A stretch of 64,000 bases of DNA from Sipunculus nudus (lineage: Eukaryota; Annelida; Sipuncula; Golfingiida; Sipunculidae): NCBI GenBank assembly GCA_026874595.1, contig CM049312.1, positions 26,283,956-26,347,955 of the forward strand, in the 5' to 3' direction. The notes under the pieces were generated by a model. The model was not told where the DNA came from and made no database searches. It was given only the letters and a program-made list of their open reading frames with translations. The position numbers were made by a program, and so were the translations under genes. This document shows, piece after piece, positions 23,821 through 36,084 of this stretch; position 1 is the first letter of the stretch; each line of letters opens with the position of its first letter.

Positions 23821-24883
23821 CACTAGGGCCCTACGCGAGCCATAAAATTGAACCCGCTCCGCCCCGCATCATGCCCTAACAGCCCGCAGCCCGCCCCGTA
23901 GTCAAAGAATATAAAATTCAGTCCGCCCCGACCCGCAGTGACTTTATGATTCTTTCAGCCCGCACCCGCCCCGCAAAATAATCTTTCAGCCCGCACCCTC
24001 CCCGCCCCACAGTTTCCGGCCCGCAGTCCAGCCAGGAAAGAAAAAATGTTTTCGGATCCAGAGATTTACATATCAAGAATATTTTACAGCCCATACATTA
24101 GCCATGCTTATTATTAATATATATGAAATGTTTGATGATTGGAATGAAAAAAAGTACTTTAATACATTTCAGCAATCATTCAAAGCATAATTCATAAAAT
24201 AATTTAAAAGACATGTTTGATTGCTTTAATCAATTTATTATATGCATTATAATTTAACACACCTTAAATATGTTTTAATATTTTAAAGGGGAAATAAACA
24301 AACCTTTTGTTTTATTGTGTCTGTTTCTAATCCAGTTGCTGGGATAAGACCAGCCAGTGGTCAATGTTAGTTACAATTATACAGCACATGGAGTTACAAT
24401 AAGATAAGGAGTCCCATATTATGTAATATGTGAGATCTGTCACAAGTAGAGGGTTACAGTCCATATACATCATCAGGCCAGGTAACTTTATACAAAGTTA
24501 TGACCAGCTCCCATTTCAAGGACAATTGTTTTAAATCTAGATTTCAGATTAATGATACATCGTCTATTTTGTATAACAAATTGACGTTATACCTAGAAAA
24601 GAAACATTTGCGTAGTGTTGCTACAACTGTCAGTCAGTGTAAGGGGTTAACAGGAATAAATTAAATTTTATCTTTTCATATTACCTTTTCACATTTTATA
24701 CAAAAATATAAATTATTTTTTATAGTATTTTTGATATTCATGTTCTATTGAAGTGCCAGATCATCAAACCGCAGTCCGCCCCTCCCCGCACAGACTTTAT
24801 TTCGACCCGCCCCACCCTGCCCCGCACTTTCTTAGATATAGCTTGCCTTACCGCGCACAGAATCCTAAGCGAAGGCCCTACTG
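23821..24883. mobile_element. Possible non-autonomous hAT-like element (1.06 kb)
   Basis: Ends read CACTAGGGCC inward from the left and CAGTAGGGCC inward from the right on the other strand. C-rich CCCGCCCCGC-type repeats lie just inside both ends in direct orientation. No matching 8-bp target duplication is visible (ATATTGCA versus GTGGACAC), so this is tentative. Confidence 0.35.
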
Positions 24884-25015
24884 GTGGACACTACAGGTGC
24901 TGCCATCTGCTGCCGGCTTAGGTAATAAATTATGTTCAATAAAGAAATTGATGAACAGTTCTTAGGCCAAAAAAATAAAAAGGTATGGTTCTCAGGCACC
25001 GCCCGCGTCAATTTT

Positions 25016-25033
25016 AACCCCCCCCCCCCCCCC
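25016..25033. repeat. Poly-C run
   Basis: Uninterrupted C run; another at about 25640-25662. Confidence 0.9.
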
Positions 25034-25039
25034 ATTTTA

Positions 25040-26600
25040 ATCTTTCAAGAGGATAAAAAATACAATTTATGTAGTGCTTTTACCTGTTAAGCAAAAAAAT
25101 TTGGTATTTTCATGCTTTTCCCTGATCATATGACATTTTTATCGAAACATACAATAAAAGGTCAAAAATAAAATACCGCCCATCCACACTGATTTAAGAA
25201 AAAAGTACCTGATCCATACTTTTATATTTCTTTTTTTTTTGCCTTATATAAATAATAGTATGATAACCCAGTGAAGAGCACCCATAATATTTAGTATTCC
25301 ATGCATTGGCGCGTGTGTGCGTGTGTGTGTATGATAGAGAGAGGAGGGGATTTATTGAGCCCTGATAATAAATTCATATGGACACTCAAACATTTAACTT
25401 CTGAAAATATATGTGCAGAAAACTGTGTCAGATGTGCGCATATCCTATTTCTTTTCCTCGTTTAATTTGACAGAGTTAAATTAACTAGTGAATATATGTA
25501 CCCAACCTTTATAATATTCAATATATGCATTCTGACGGACGGGGATACCTTTGTGTAATGAAAGAATCCAGTGTTTAAATATTACGATCACACCCATACA
25601 AAAGTCTGTTCATAGAAGACAAGACGCAGAGAAAGGTAGCCCCCCCCCCCCCCCCCCCCCCCACCACCCATGCGTTTTACTATTAATTATATAACTTTAC
25701 CTTTCGTAACACTCGTTTATATTAAAACAACAACCGACACGTTGTTTTTGTAATGATCCACTAATTCTAAATTCACCTGACAGCATCCCTTTTACCTCTT
25801 CAATTGACATCCTCGATTACATTCGTTGCGTATATATATATATAATACACGGTTACACATGCCCGTTCATCTTTGTGTTTATTTATGATTATACCGCTTA
25901 ATTAGATTACAAAGTGTAGGAATATATGAATAAAACAAAATAAAATATTTATACATAAACAGATGAACAAATGACATTTTCTCAGTCTATATAAATATGG
26001 GCAACAGGACAACTACCCCCTGGACAATTACCCCCCAGACAAATACGGGGGTAGTTGTCCGGGGAGTAATTGTCTGGGGGTAATTGTCCAGGGGTAATTG
26101 TCTGGGGGGTAGTTGTCTTAGAGCCATAAATATGTATGATTCACAAACATTTTCCAGAATTTTGTGAACCGTACTCATGAATAACACACTCAGTTTTCAC
26201 CACACTGCGCAGAAACCTTATCACAAGAGTACGACTCTGCTGGTTAGGGTTTGTGGGCGTCAAAATCTGCCACCCACAATGCACCGGGGCTTCTACATAC
26301 ACAGATACTATGTATATATACTACATATAATAATACGGTGTATTGGTAAATTAGAAAATGAACACGACAACGATATTGAAATTAAGTATATATATTTGAA
26401 TAAATGTCAAAATATATCTTACATCGCTGCTGTAGAAAAGATGAGCTTAGAGTTTGAACATACAGTCTAACAAAATGCTTATCGAAAACTGGTCATTTCT
26501 ATACTGAAACAAAGACAACACTATCCAATAATATGAAGAGTTTCAGCCTTGTCATATCAAGCAGTTTTTGGTACTCAAGGACCTTTCATCTGGCCTCCTA
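25040..26600. other. Intergenic stretch without a gene
   Basis: Contains the rest of the inverted dispersed repeat, a poly-C run and the GACAATTACCCCC fold-back. Nothing else seen. Confidence 0.5.
26004..26120. repeat. Fold-back array of GACAATTACCCCC modules
   Basis: GACAA(C/T)TACCCCC occurs twice forward, then four times as its reverse complement, within 117 bases. The block can fold into a long hairpin. It lies about 490 bases beyond the stop codon of the - strand gene at 26606. Confidence 0.75.
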
Positions 26601-26605
26601 TTCTT

Positions 26606-27151
26606 TCAACAACAGGTTTTGTTGCATGCGCAGGAAGCGATTTTCTTGCTTAAATTCACAAGTGAAGCCACTACCTCTGGCGACAAGTTGTCGCTGGATT
26701 TCAATTTTAAAAGAACCTGCAAAAACACAATAAAATTCTTCATATCGCGCGCCATGGGAGATTGCGTTCCCAAAATATCGAGGACTCCCACCGTCATCTG
26801 CATCAGTTTATTGACGCTGATTTCAGTTTGTCCCACGTGCAGTAACGAAGCCGGGCTCCCCTCGTACACTTCCGCTCTCGGCGCCATGTGCTGTCGGTTC
26901 TGGAAGTCCCTCGTACCCGGGAAGAGTCTCACGTAGTGTTCGTGATCGGAGCTGACTACCAAAGACTCGGGATTACCTGTAGTCCCGTCACCCTGTGTCT
27001 TGTATACATCCATTGAAACTTCTTCGTCCCCGTGTGGTAAATATCCTCTCTTTTGTAAGTCCGTGTATTGCTGTGTGAATGCATACCTGAAACCCAGGTC
27101 ATCTGGCATCGGCTCGGCCGTGGCCGGGTTAGGTAGACTCCTGCTTGCCAT
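26606..27151 (-). CDS. Family B small protein, 181 aa, Cys-Cys C terminus
   Basis: Intact single-exon frame. The start is ATG in AAGTATGGCA, just downstream of a pyrimidine-rich CTCTTCTACTGTAG that looks like the acceptor of a 5' UTR intron. I do not recognise the family. Visible landmarks: PMPDD at 14-18, an aromatic segment FRYAFTQQY (21-29), VVSSDHEHYVRLFPGTRDFQ (65-84), a mostly hydrophobic stretch at about 115-150, and a Cys-rich tail ending ASCACNKTCC. No signal peptide or clear membrane helix. A terminal CC is the type of end geranylgeranylated on Rab GTPases, but this is not a Rab; prenylation or palmitoylation is a guess. A second, interrupted copy is at 51401-51949. It is divergently placed from the family A gene at 30446. 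Confidence 0.75.
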   Translation of the reverse strand: MASRSLPNPATAEPMPDDLGFRYAFTQQYTDLQKRGYLPHGDEEVSMDVYKTQGDGTTGNPESLVVSSDHEHYVRLFPGTRDFQNRQHMAPRAEVYEGSPASLLHVGQTEISVNKLMQMTVGVLDILGTQSPMARDMKNFIVFLQVLLKLKSSDNLSPEVVASLVNLSKKIASCACNKTCC

Positions 27152-27153
27152 AC
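27138..27153 (-). other. 5' UTR splice acceptor of the family B gene
   Basis: On the - strand a CT-rich run ending TGTAG precedes AAGTATGG. This implies a non-coding first exon at higher coordinates, which I could not place. Confidence 0.4.
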
Positions 27154-27303
27154 TTCTACAGTAGAAGAGTGTTTATGACCCACGCCGAAACTTTATTCAG
27201 CAAGAAGTTTAAGTCACCAAGGAATGTTCTGCTTCAATCGCAAATTGGAGGGCTGTACAGCGATGCCGACGATATAGTGCCCTGCAAAGAAAGTCAATTC
27301 AAC

Positions 27304-27305
<2 letters not shown>

Positions 27306-27396
<91 letters not shown>

Positions 27397-27397
27397 T
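27306..27397. repeat. (TA)n microsatellite
   Basis: About 90 bases of TA with one AAA break. Confidence 0.95.
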
Positions 27398-27726
27398 ATA
27401 TAGGGGGGATTGGGTTTGCGGATGTATGTGTGCCTCGTAACTTTTCATTTATATTCATATATTTATTAACCGGCCACGCATGTTATCAGGGAAACGCCAG
27501 GGACACGCCATTCCAGGTCCTCCATAGCGCTCCCCGGTTGATACCGCTTATGCGCATATTTAACACTGTGACTTGAAACAGCTCGTCACTGAATGCACTA
27601 ATTGACCTATCCACCACAGCCCAAATGCTCCGCCCTTTTAAATTATTTTTATAATGAGCCCCAAAACGCTCCTACACATATGGACTTCCATGTCCATGGT
27701 AGCGAGAGCTGAATATAACATAATAA

Positions 27727-27774
27727 TGACGTCACAAAGGGTGACGGCGCATGACGTCGTTTTGACTGACGTCA
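27727..27774. promoter_or_regulatory. Cluster of three CRE-like sites
   Basis: TGACGTCA at 27727-27734, TGACGTCG at 27752-27759 and TGACGTCA at 27767-27774. CRE palindromes are bound by CREB/ATF-type bZIP proteins. The cluster lies about 0.6 kb upstream of the family B start and 2.7 kb upstream of the family A start. Confidence 0.5.
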
Positions 27775-29043
27775 TCAACTGGTATCACCTTACAAATGTT
27801 TACTATATCGCAGTCATATATATGAACTGTGTTGCAATATATATTGGATTTATCCCATACGAATTATGTGCCAGGTAAGACATTATTTTTCACACGGTAG
27901 TCGGAGGAATGGCTCCCGCAACATATAGCCTGGAAACTTTTTATACTGTCTCCTTCGTATAATAAAATATCCCGGAAAACATGCCAACATGGGTACTGGT
28001 AGTATTTACAGACTACACGTGTTCTGTTTGACTGAGTTCTGTCTAATTATGCAAACTTTTTTTTGTTCGATGATTGACGCTTTATCATGTTTTAGGTCAT
28101 CTGATTGGTTGCTCCTTAGTCCCATGCTTATGTTTATTCATTGAATGAATATGCGATTAAGGTCGTATAGAGTTCATGGATAGGTCGATTAAGTGACAAA
28201 ACGCCCCTAAATGAAATCGACAAGCATCGCCGTTATAGTTTGACATAATTTTTTTGTTAACAAACTTTATATTTTACTTATTGCATTTAGAGCTAGACCC
28301 TATGTTAAATGACAAAATTTTACTCACATAATTGGCAAAACGTAGGGGAATATAACATGGTATGTCTCACCTGGTTGCATGTCCCACCTGCGGGCGTGTC
28401 CCCAACATAACTGCGCCCGTAAATACAACAGTGTCTATGATAATACATGTATATACAGTTGTGATCTCGAGTCTTTGGCAGTGTGGATCTGATCATAAAT
28501 TGGATTTATAAGTGAGGCAAAAAGCCTGACACCTCACGTATCACCTCTGAAAGTTATTCAATTCTTCTTTCCCCTTCACAAAACCCTACCCTAAATTCAT
28601 GATATATAACTGGGGCATTGCTTCCCTGTAATCATCAACCGGGCTAGTGTTTGTTGGCATTGGTTCAAGCGCATGTAACATGTTCCTTGTGCAATGTAGC
28701 AGTAGCATGTGTACGCTTTATAACCGTGCAAAGATAAGTATACATAACATAAAAAACATATTGGACACGCCCTACGCCAAACATGCAAAACCCGCAGATG
28801 AATAACTAAAGATGTACACGATAAAATAATCAGCCTAATCCTGCTCTCCCCCCCCCCCCCCCCCACCTGTTAAAAATGATAGACTGCTCTTTCCATGTTG
28901 CCTAAGGAGAAAGCAGATAAAATGTTTCTTAAAAACGCAAAGTATTTTTATTACTCCGCTAGGTTGACAGGTATTATGTATTCGCAAAAGCGGATTTCGA
29001 CGAACTATCGAGGACGGATAGGCACACACCTTAAGAAAAAAAA

Positions 29044-29045
<2 letters not shown>

Positions 29046-29105
<60 letters not shown>
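29046..29105. repeat. (TA)n microsatellite
   Basis: Pure TA run after an A-rich stretch. Confidence 0.95.
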
Positions 29106-29107
<2 letters not shown>

Positions 29108-29119
29108 TGTATAGCCTGA

Positions 29120-29340
29120 AAATCCATGATAAATCATGAGTAAAGTACATGAAACTGTGTCAGTTACGTTCACCCGAGCCCTTCTTCCTTTGGTAAGCTG
29201 GCCGGGTGAAGTTAAAGTGAAGTTATGTATTAAGTAAACATCCCATAATTTACGTACCCTGAGCGACCCTGTTTGCCAGGGACCTTGATCTGATGACTGG
29301 GAATCCCAGGTCTAGTAAAAAATTACACGTTATTGCGACA
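29120..29340 (+). repeat. Dispersed repeat, second copy at 42330-42545
   Basis: Both copies follow a (TA)n tract and share TCATGAGTAAA/TTATGAGTAAA, GTGAAGTT, AACATCCCATAATTTAC and CTGGGAATCC in the same order. Confidence 0.6.
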
Positions 29341-30445
29341 CACAAATAAATATGTCAGGTTATAGGCCTATTGGCCGTGGTTTTGGAATTCCGTGCTCAT
29401 TTCCTAGTAAGACGCGGGGGGGGGGGGGGGGAGGCTTTTTTTAACACCTGTGCGATTGTAAGAAATAGTTCAAATTATAATACTATAATTGTTTATATTA
29501 TGATATTATCATATTTCTCGTACTGTACAGTTTAGCCCACGCTCCCGTGCCTTGTCATGGATACACTGCGCTACGCGGCATTATTTATTCTAATCACACG
29601 TGCCTGTCAAGATAATGCCTGAGAAATACAGGTCATTTAGTTCATGTTTTAGATGCGTGTGCATACTGTGTGACGAAAATGACAACTTAAGTCTTTTAAC
29701 AAGTGGATCCGAGAGGCGCGGGCCAATGATAACTGAATCAGTCATTAATTATACTAGTTGTAGTCATTTGCACGAGCCCATATACTTACACTGCGTACGG
29801 ACCTCGGGCTGTACAGTGCTGGGTTCAGTTCAGACCGCAACCGACTCACACACACAGCGAGCGAAAAATATACAGTGAACCTAGAGCCGTCTGCGCTTTA
29901 TCGCCCAAGATCTCGGAATTCCACGCGTAATCAAGCTGTTTACGTATTGGTTCCCTTGACAACATGGAACAAGGCAGCTATATTTAACCAAGGAAAACTC
30001 CCAAGTAATATGATTTACCTACAAAGACGCCATCACCTGCTGATGTTGGGATTTTATATTTATTAAACGTATATAGCAGCACAACAGACCGGGATTCCCC
30101 AAAGATCAGGCCTTGCTGCGACGATATATTTACACAGCTATATTAAGCCCAGGAAACCCCCAAGTATCACTGAGTATGTACTTATTATTTCCACACAGAG
30201 ATAACACCCCGGGAATCCCAAAATCAGTTGTTTCTGTTTTTTGTGACATTAAACTTTAGGAACTTCGCAACCGGGGAAACCCATGGTGTGCAATATTGTT
30301 GCTATTGCGTCATGAGTTAAATCCCAATATACGGGGCCGGCGCATGCTCACGTCAAACAAAAACTGTAGGTGAAGGCGCTCAGTGGCGGACGCGAACAGC
30401 TGGTTGTCTGTAGCCTGTGTTTACAAACACTCTTGCACATCCAAC

Positions 30446-31003
30446 ATGTACGGAGGGGCGTTTGACGATGGCCATGCGCAGGATGAACAAATCTTGCAGA
30501 CCATTATTGCAATGCACCAAAAGGGACAACTGCCAAGTCCAAATGAACCAACCGTGTATACTGTGTACCGCTTGAAGCAGAGTGTCCAAGCCAGCAGAGG
30601 TTACGCCGCTACGGAATCTATTGCGTTCACAGTGAACGGACAGCAGTTCCTCACGATCGGTCTTGCATTGGACAGTGACAATAAGGTTGCGCCGAGGGTC
30701 ACTGCATTCGACGGGTCCAACCGTAATCCTGGCCTGACCAGATGTGGCCAGATTACAGCATCTGCTCTTGAGTTAGTCCAGAAGGCCAAAGATACTCTGC
30801 GCAGGTTTGGAGGATACAGTAAACTTTGTAACAATTGTCAGAACTTCTGTAACGAATACCTGAGAGAGCTTAAAATCAAACACCACAAAATGACGGACCC
30901 GGAAAAAGCCACGTTCTGGGGCGCTGTTGGGTTTGGAGCGGTCGCTGTGCTGTACGGATTGGCGAGGGCTGTTGGTGGAAGCACAGACGATGATGATGAT
31001 TAA
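30446..31003 (+). CDS. Family A protein 1: LRAT/PLAAT- or PPPDE-like, C-terminal membrane helix, 185 aa
   Basis: Intact single-exon frame. The start is ATG at 30446, because the paralogues begin at the matching place; the frame stays open 21 codons further up but has only GTG there. VYRLKQS begins a core domain, ATESIAFTV (54-62) lies where LRAT/PLAAT proteins have their catalytic-His strand, and NNCQNFCN (129-136) matches their NCEHF Cys motif, giving C131. A weak hydrophobic helix at about 157-176 is followed by an acidic tail STDDDDD. PLAAT enzymes are similar in size and layout and act on membrane phospholipids. PPPDE de-conjugating peptidases share the fold and a VYDLS start. Ser58 sits at the expected His, so the activity is uncertain. 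Confidence 0.75.
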   Translation: MYGGAFDDGHAQDEQILQTIIAMHQKGQLPSPNEPTVYTVYRLKQSVQASRGYAATESIAFTVNGQQFLTIGLALDSDNKVAPRVTAFDGSNRNPGLTRCGQITASALELVQKAKDTLRRFGGYSKLCNNCQNFCNEYLRELKIKHHKMTDPEKATFWGAVGFGAVAVLYGLARAVGGSTDDDDD

Positions 31004-31706
31004 TTACTGAAAAGCACAACAAAATGAAAAATCTTGAAGATGAACTGTCTTATCTGGACAATTAGCAACAATTACTGTAATATATAGATTAAGAGCTGTT
31101 TGTAGGTACATCCTGGCGTTTGGATGTGTCATATTGGATTTGGCACTTTGTCTATGTTCAAACACACACACAGCTATGCAGATGTGTCTTATCTGTCTCA
31201 ACTATACACGCTGTAGTTTCGCATGCTGTCGGACTGTCAGAGCCCAGCCTGTATTTACAGACTGAAACATGTGCTATTAAGTGTACCATAATGCTGTACA
31301 TATTGAATTTGTAAAATGCGTTGTCAGGGATTGTATCGGGAGTTCTATCATTGATTCTGGAGTTTATTACATTCATTTTTGTTAACATTTTTTTTTTTGG
31401 GGGGGGGGTTGATGATATGTCAAATATCGGTGCGGTGCCTTGTGACGTATTGAATCTTAAGAGCGAGTGTACAATTCATAAATATCATTCTACATTCAGA
31501 AAAAGGTTTGTGAATTATATGTGGACTGGCTGAAAAATATGGCACTTGTGTATCAATCGACAGATCATTCTTGTGCTACAAAAGGTTTATGAATCATACA
31601 TATTTACATAATATCATTTTTTCATCTGTTTATATATAAATATTTTGTTTCATTCATACATTCCTACACTTCGTGATTGGAAGCTAATTTTTGCAGTATG
31701 GTCATA

Positions 31707-31712
31707 AATAAA
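31707..31712 (+). terminator. Candidate poly(A) signal of family A gene 1
   Basis: AATAAA in a block conserved with the paralogue at 41646-41651. Confidence 0.35.
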
Positions 31713-32237
31713 CTCAAAGGTACATATATAAACGTGTATTTATTATATGTATATATTACGAATGTTATCTATAACATCTCAATTGAAGAGATAACAATTA
31801 TGGTTTATGGTGACTTTAGAAACAGTACCCATCTCCGAATGTATAACATAACAAAACCATAAGTGCGGTGTTTATTTACTTTTTTAACTGTTAACGATTG
31901 TTTAGAGAGGTAAAGTTATGTAATGGGGGGGGGGGGGGGGGGGGGGCGTGACCGGTAACCCATCTCTGCGTCTTGTTTCTCAAGATGACATAGAATTCTG
32001 TGTATGTTCTTTGGTCTCCATGTCGGTCAACGTGTATAATATTAAAGATTTATTTAATTTATTTTATTCGGATTAAACGAATAAAAAGTAGGAAATGCAC
32101 AAAACTGTCACATTTTTTTCCGGATAAAATTGTCATTTTCAAGAGAAGTTGTACTAGAGAGTTGTTAATACCCCAATACTAAGTAAATAATAAGGAATAC
32201 GCAAATTGCAGTTTCTTTCTGATTTTGAAGGGAATAT

Positions 32238-32285
<48 letters not shown>
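32238..32285. repeat. (CT)n microsatellite
   Basis: About 24 CT repeats; the paralogous position at 42236 has a shorter CT run followed by TA. Confidence 0.95.
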
Positions 32286-32289
<4 letters not shown>

Positions 32290-32290
<1 letters not shown>

Positions 32291-33320
32291 TTTACAATGT
32301 AACTTCTTGATTATGTGATTGAAAGAACTTTTAATAGGAATTAATATATATGAGCTGTAGTCTGGTGCTTGCTTTTACTTGTTTTACCTGTGTACTTTAC
32401 TGCCATACCTGTATACCACAATACTTTGTCTTTCTACCTGCATAATTGTGTATTTCCTCATAAGTATCTGGCTATATATGTAAGACATTCAGAAACAGCT
32501 ACTCCTTTTGTAAATTTTTTGGTATATGTCTGTTTATCTGCCTGGCAGTTAATAAACCAATGCGGGCATCTCGTTAACTTATCTCAGTTATCTGTTAACA
32601 GAGAACCATTGGGTCTGAAGGGATGGACCAAATTTATTTACTTTCGGGTGTATAACCACAGTCCTTATCAGCATGTAATGTATTTTTACATAGAATATAA
32701 CACAGCGCCAATATCAATATCAGCACATAAATATTACATAAAAATATAACCAGAAGAAGGACAGATATGTGTCTAGTCACACGTGACCTCTCCCAACTTC
32801 TGGCAAATATAAACCGCTGGGGTAAAGGCGTCGTAAATTATCATTCTTTATGATAACATTCAGACAGGAAATCGTTGGAATCAATTAATGACTGCCTGTT
32901 GTCAGATATTAAACGTGTGACAACTAAGCTGGTCTATCGGATTTCATTCCACCTGTATATATTAGCTATGACCCTGTTTGAACCCGAGGCAGATAACCGG
33001 GTCCGATATTCGCAAGGGCAAACCACATGACGTCCAATAGTCATACGACAAAAAAAAAAAAAAAATACATATGTGTACCATGAACCTTAGGATGAAGTAG
33101 AACCTTGTAGATATGCGGTAATATTTTGTAACTAGAATCTTTTCTCTGCAATTTTACGACCAGTCTTGTTGTATAGTATTGACCCTTGACAGGCTATGGA
33201 CCCAGGAATTGCGCAGTGGCGTCAAATGATCTTCAAGGGTGGGGAATGACTCGTGGGTGGGGTGGGGGGGGGGGGGGTAATCACAGTTTGAACAAGTTTT
33301 TTTTATAAAGACATGTATAT
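32290..33320. other. Intergenic stretch without a gene
   Basis: No feature seen apart from homopolymer A and G runs at about 33051 and 33266. The open frame 32369-32749 shows no family pattern. Confidence 0.45.
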
Positions 33321-34187
33321 ATATATGACACATTTCAAATATATTAAAATAAAGTACTGAAAAAGGTTAAGGATTTAGAAAATGAGGTATTAGGTTTCCA
33401 GTATAAGTAAATTCTAAACCATGCATATTTATTTCATTTAACTCGTATTCATAGTAAACTCAAGAAACCAAGTCTGTAATTCTAATTGATTATCAGTATA
33501 TTTCATTTTTCATTTATAATAATTTTTTCCCTGAATAGCTGGGGGGCAAGATTACATTGACTATCCCCTTTGCTAAAACAATTGGGGGGGAGGGATATAT
33601 ACCCCCCCCCACACCATGACGCCTCTGGAAGTGAGCGATCACATCTCTTAAATATTTAAATGTAAAAACCGTTGAATTCTCCCTGTGAACTAAACTTTAT
33701 TAATATTTTTTAAAGGCGTTTTATTGCTGACATATGAGAATTATATGTATATTAATAAAAAAATACCTGTACTTTGAACTGATGATATGTGGAATTCCCA
33801 AATGACTCATAAATCTGCCCACGTGCCGTGTTGGCACCCTTGTCCTATAGGACTTTTCGGCTCAAAGAATGCATTTCGATTGTTTAATTTAACTTACTAC
33901 GTCGTAGTTGCCTGCTCTAGACGGGCAAGGTTATATTGAGAGACACTATATTGAGAGAGGTTATATCGCTCACAACTGAGCTTATAACGATATAATTAGG
34001 ACTGCGTGTGGAAACCTACCTGGTAAAAAAGGGGAAACAAGCATTGTGCAATATTACAGCTGCAGAGCGTAAGCTGGGAATCCCCACCACAGTCGGCCAA
34101 CAGACCGTGTTCACGCACAACTGGTGTGCACCGTGTGCCAGGTTTTTAAAGATTGCGGATTGATTATGCTTCAACGTTAGTGTTAGC
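33320..34187 (+). repeat. Segment B copy 1 (partners 42709-43494 and 44565-45434)
   Basis: Shared landmarks in order: CACATTTCAAATATATTAAA, GGTTTCCAGTATAAGTAAAT, GATTACATTGACTATCCC, a C-run with TGACGCCTCTGGAAGT, AAGGCGTTTTATTGCTG, ACTCATAAATCTGCCCACGT and TTATGCTTCAACGTTAGTG. Non-coding. Confidence 0.85.
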
Positions 34188-34859
34188 AAGGAGTTTACAG
34201 GGATGGAGTAACAACTGCCAGAAGCCCTGCCAGGTCGCGAGAGTCAGTCGTGCGCTAATTGCAATTAAGACATGATAAGCCCATTAACTTTATTGTGCGC
34301 CTATTGTGCCGCGGTGTTAGCCGCAGCGGGGGCACGGCCTTTGATAAAACGAGCCTGCTAGATGTTACTTCTGCGGTCCGCTGTAGCTCGCTGAAGCGGA
34401 GAGCGATATATCCAGTAACTGAGCAGTAAATTACTGGAATAACATTAACCGAAATTATGAATGCGCAAATGGTTTGTTTTGTCAAGAATTATGCGCAACA
34501 AATATATCTAGAGAGGTCTCGTGTTGAGGAATCACTTGATCGATTTTGGGATAGATGCGGTCACTCTACATCGACCTCTGCCGTTATTCATGACGGACGA
34601 CTGTTAAGTGTAAACCTTACTTTCCCTAAATAACTTCGGAATTATAAAAAAATCCATCAGTTCCATCACTTCTGACTTAACTTAATAATTAGCCATGTAT
34701 TATAGTATTCCGTCGATAAAAAAATATTTGACGCTTATGATCGGATGACTTTTATTTTGATGGATAACAGTGAGCCAACGCCCGATCTGTCACTGACGGC
34801 GTTGTTCTCGTATTATCGCCCATATTTACCGCAGCCAAGCTATAGCTTCAGCTGAGCTG

Positions 34860-35235
34860 AAAATGATTGTAGCTGACACCACCAGTCTTGTTTACAACGA
34901 AGCTATCAGATATATATACATATGCCCAAGTTCAGACCGATATATCAAACCCCTCCTGAGAAATAAGCAGGGACATACACTGTGCAAAAATTATTGTAGG
35001 TGGCACCACCAATCTTGTATACGACAAAGCTATTCGATAGGTATAAATATGCCCAGTTTCAGGATGATATATCAAATTCCTCTACAGAAATAAGCGGACA
35101 CAAAAGTCACACACTGTGCAAAAGTCATAGTAGGCGGTGACACCTGTCTTGTGAACGAGAAAGCCATCAAAGACAAATAGACAGGTCAAAATATCAGGCC
35201 AATACATCAAACTTACCATGAGTTTGATGCATGGG
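34860..35235 (-). repeat. Three units of the GGTGGCGCCACC family, inverted
   Basis: Three roughly 125-base units with GTAGGTGGCACCACCAATCT, AAAGCTAT and GATATATCAAA, resembling the reverse complement of the 20.7-22.3 kb array. Confidence 0.6.
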
Positions 35236-35239
35236 GCTG

Positions 35240-36080
35240 ACCACACTTAGGTGAGAAAGGCAGTTGGCCCGAGTGAATTGTGACAAATTTGCTGACTCAG
35301 GCTACTGCACTGAGTGAACTCATGACCTGCACCTGGCTAGACTGGGTGAACTTTTGACCTGTACCTGGCTGCACTGAGTGAACTCTTTACCTGTTGCCTA
35401 ATCTGATACAGTTGGCAGACTGCCAAAGCTATAAATAGATTGGCTCCACATGCAGCCCTGAAGGGCATGACATCCATGAGGTGATCACATGGTGCCATAA
35501 GATGTTCACATGTCACCCATGAGGTGATCACATGCCTTGTACTTGGCTGCACTGATTGAACTCTTGACCTAAATCTGGCTGAACTAAATGATCTATTGCC
35601 AAATCTGAAACAATTGGCAGTTTCTTAACCTATTTAAATATACAGACACAATCTTGGCCTGTTTGTAAATCTTATTACACATATACTGAAAGACTTTGGC
35701 TAAAATGCTTTGTTTCAAGCTGAAATATTCATAAACTTTTTATCCAAATATCTAGAATAATAAAAGATACACTTCTCTCATTGTTAAAGATCCAATAATC
35801 CTGCCAATAATCATTCAAGTGAACTTGAACAAAGGCCAACTAAGAATAATTTTTGTGCCATGTTACAAAATTCATAATTGAAACAATAATTCTGTAGAAG
35901 AACAGTTTTGCAGTCCTCAGTTTGAGTTAGACATAATAATGGCCATAAGACCAACTTAAGCATTTTTGATATGATTGAAAGAACCACGTCTTAGGATAAT
36001 TCTTTTGAAAAATTGAACGATTCAACTCGACATTTTCATTATAAACATTTTAAGCTGAAAGAGGCCATAATTATGAGGTT
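35240..36080. other. Intergenic stretch without a gene
   Basis: Between 35280 and 35600 a short phrase (CTGGCTGCACTGAGTGAACTC and variants) recurs about four times, a decayed minisatellite. Confidence 0.5.
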
Positions 36081-36084
36081 TTTG

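Larger units (their letters stand above)
27160..30320. other. Interval between divergent family B and family A genes
   Basis: Holds (TA)n at 27306-27397 and 29046-29105, a CRE cluster at 27727-27774, poly-C at about 28848-28864, poly-G near 29407, and a dispersed repeat at 29120-29340 related to 42330-42545. First exons of either flanking gene may lie here but were not identified. Confidence 0.5.
30325..32285 (+). repeat. Segmental duplication, copy 1 (partner 40360-42260)
   Basis: High similarity runs from just upstream of the family A gene, through its 3' region, to a (CT)n tract at 32238-32285. The partner has the same order, including the CT tract. Confidence 0.85.

Noticed and set aside
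30383-30445. Upstream extension of family A gene 1 (and the same at 40418-40480 for gene 2)
   Set aside because: Open in both copies, but only GTG is available as start and the paralogues begin at the downstream ATG. The recent duplication explains the conservation.
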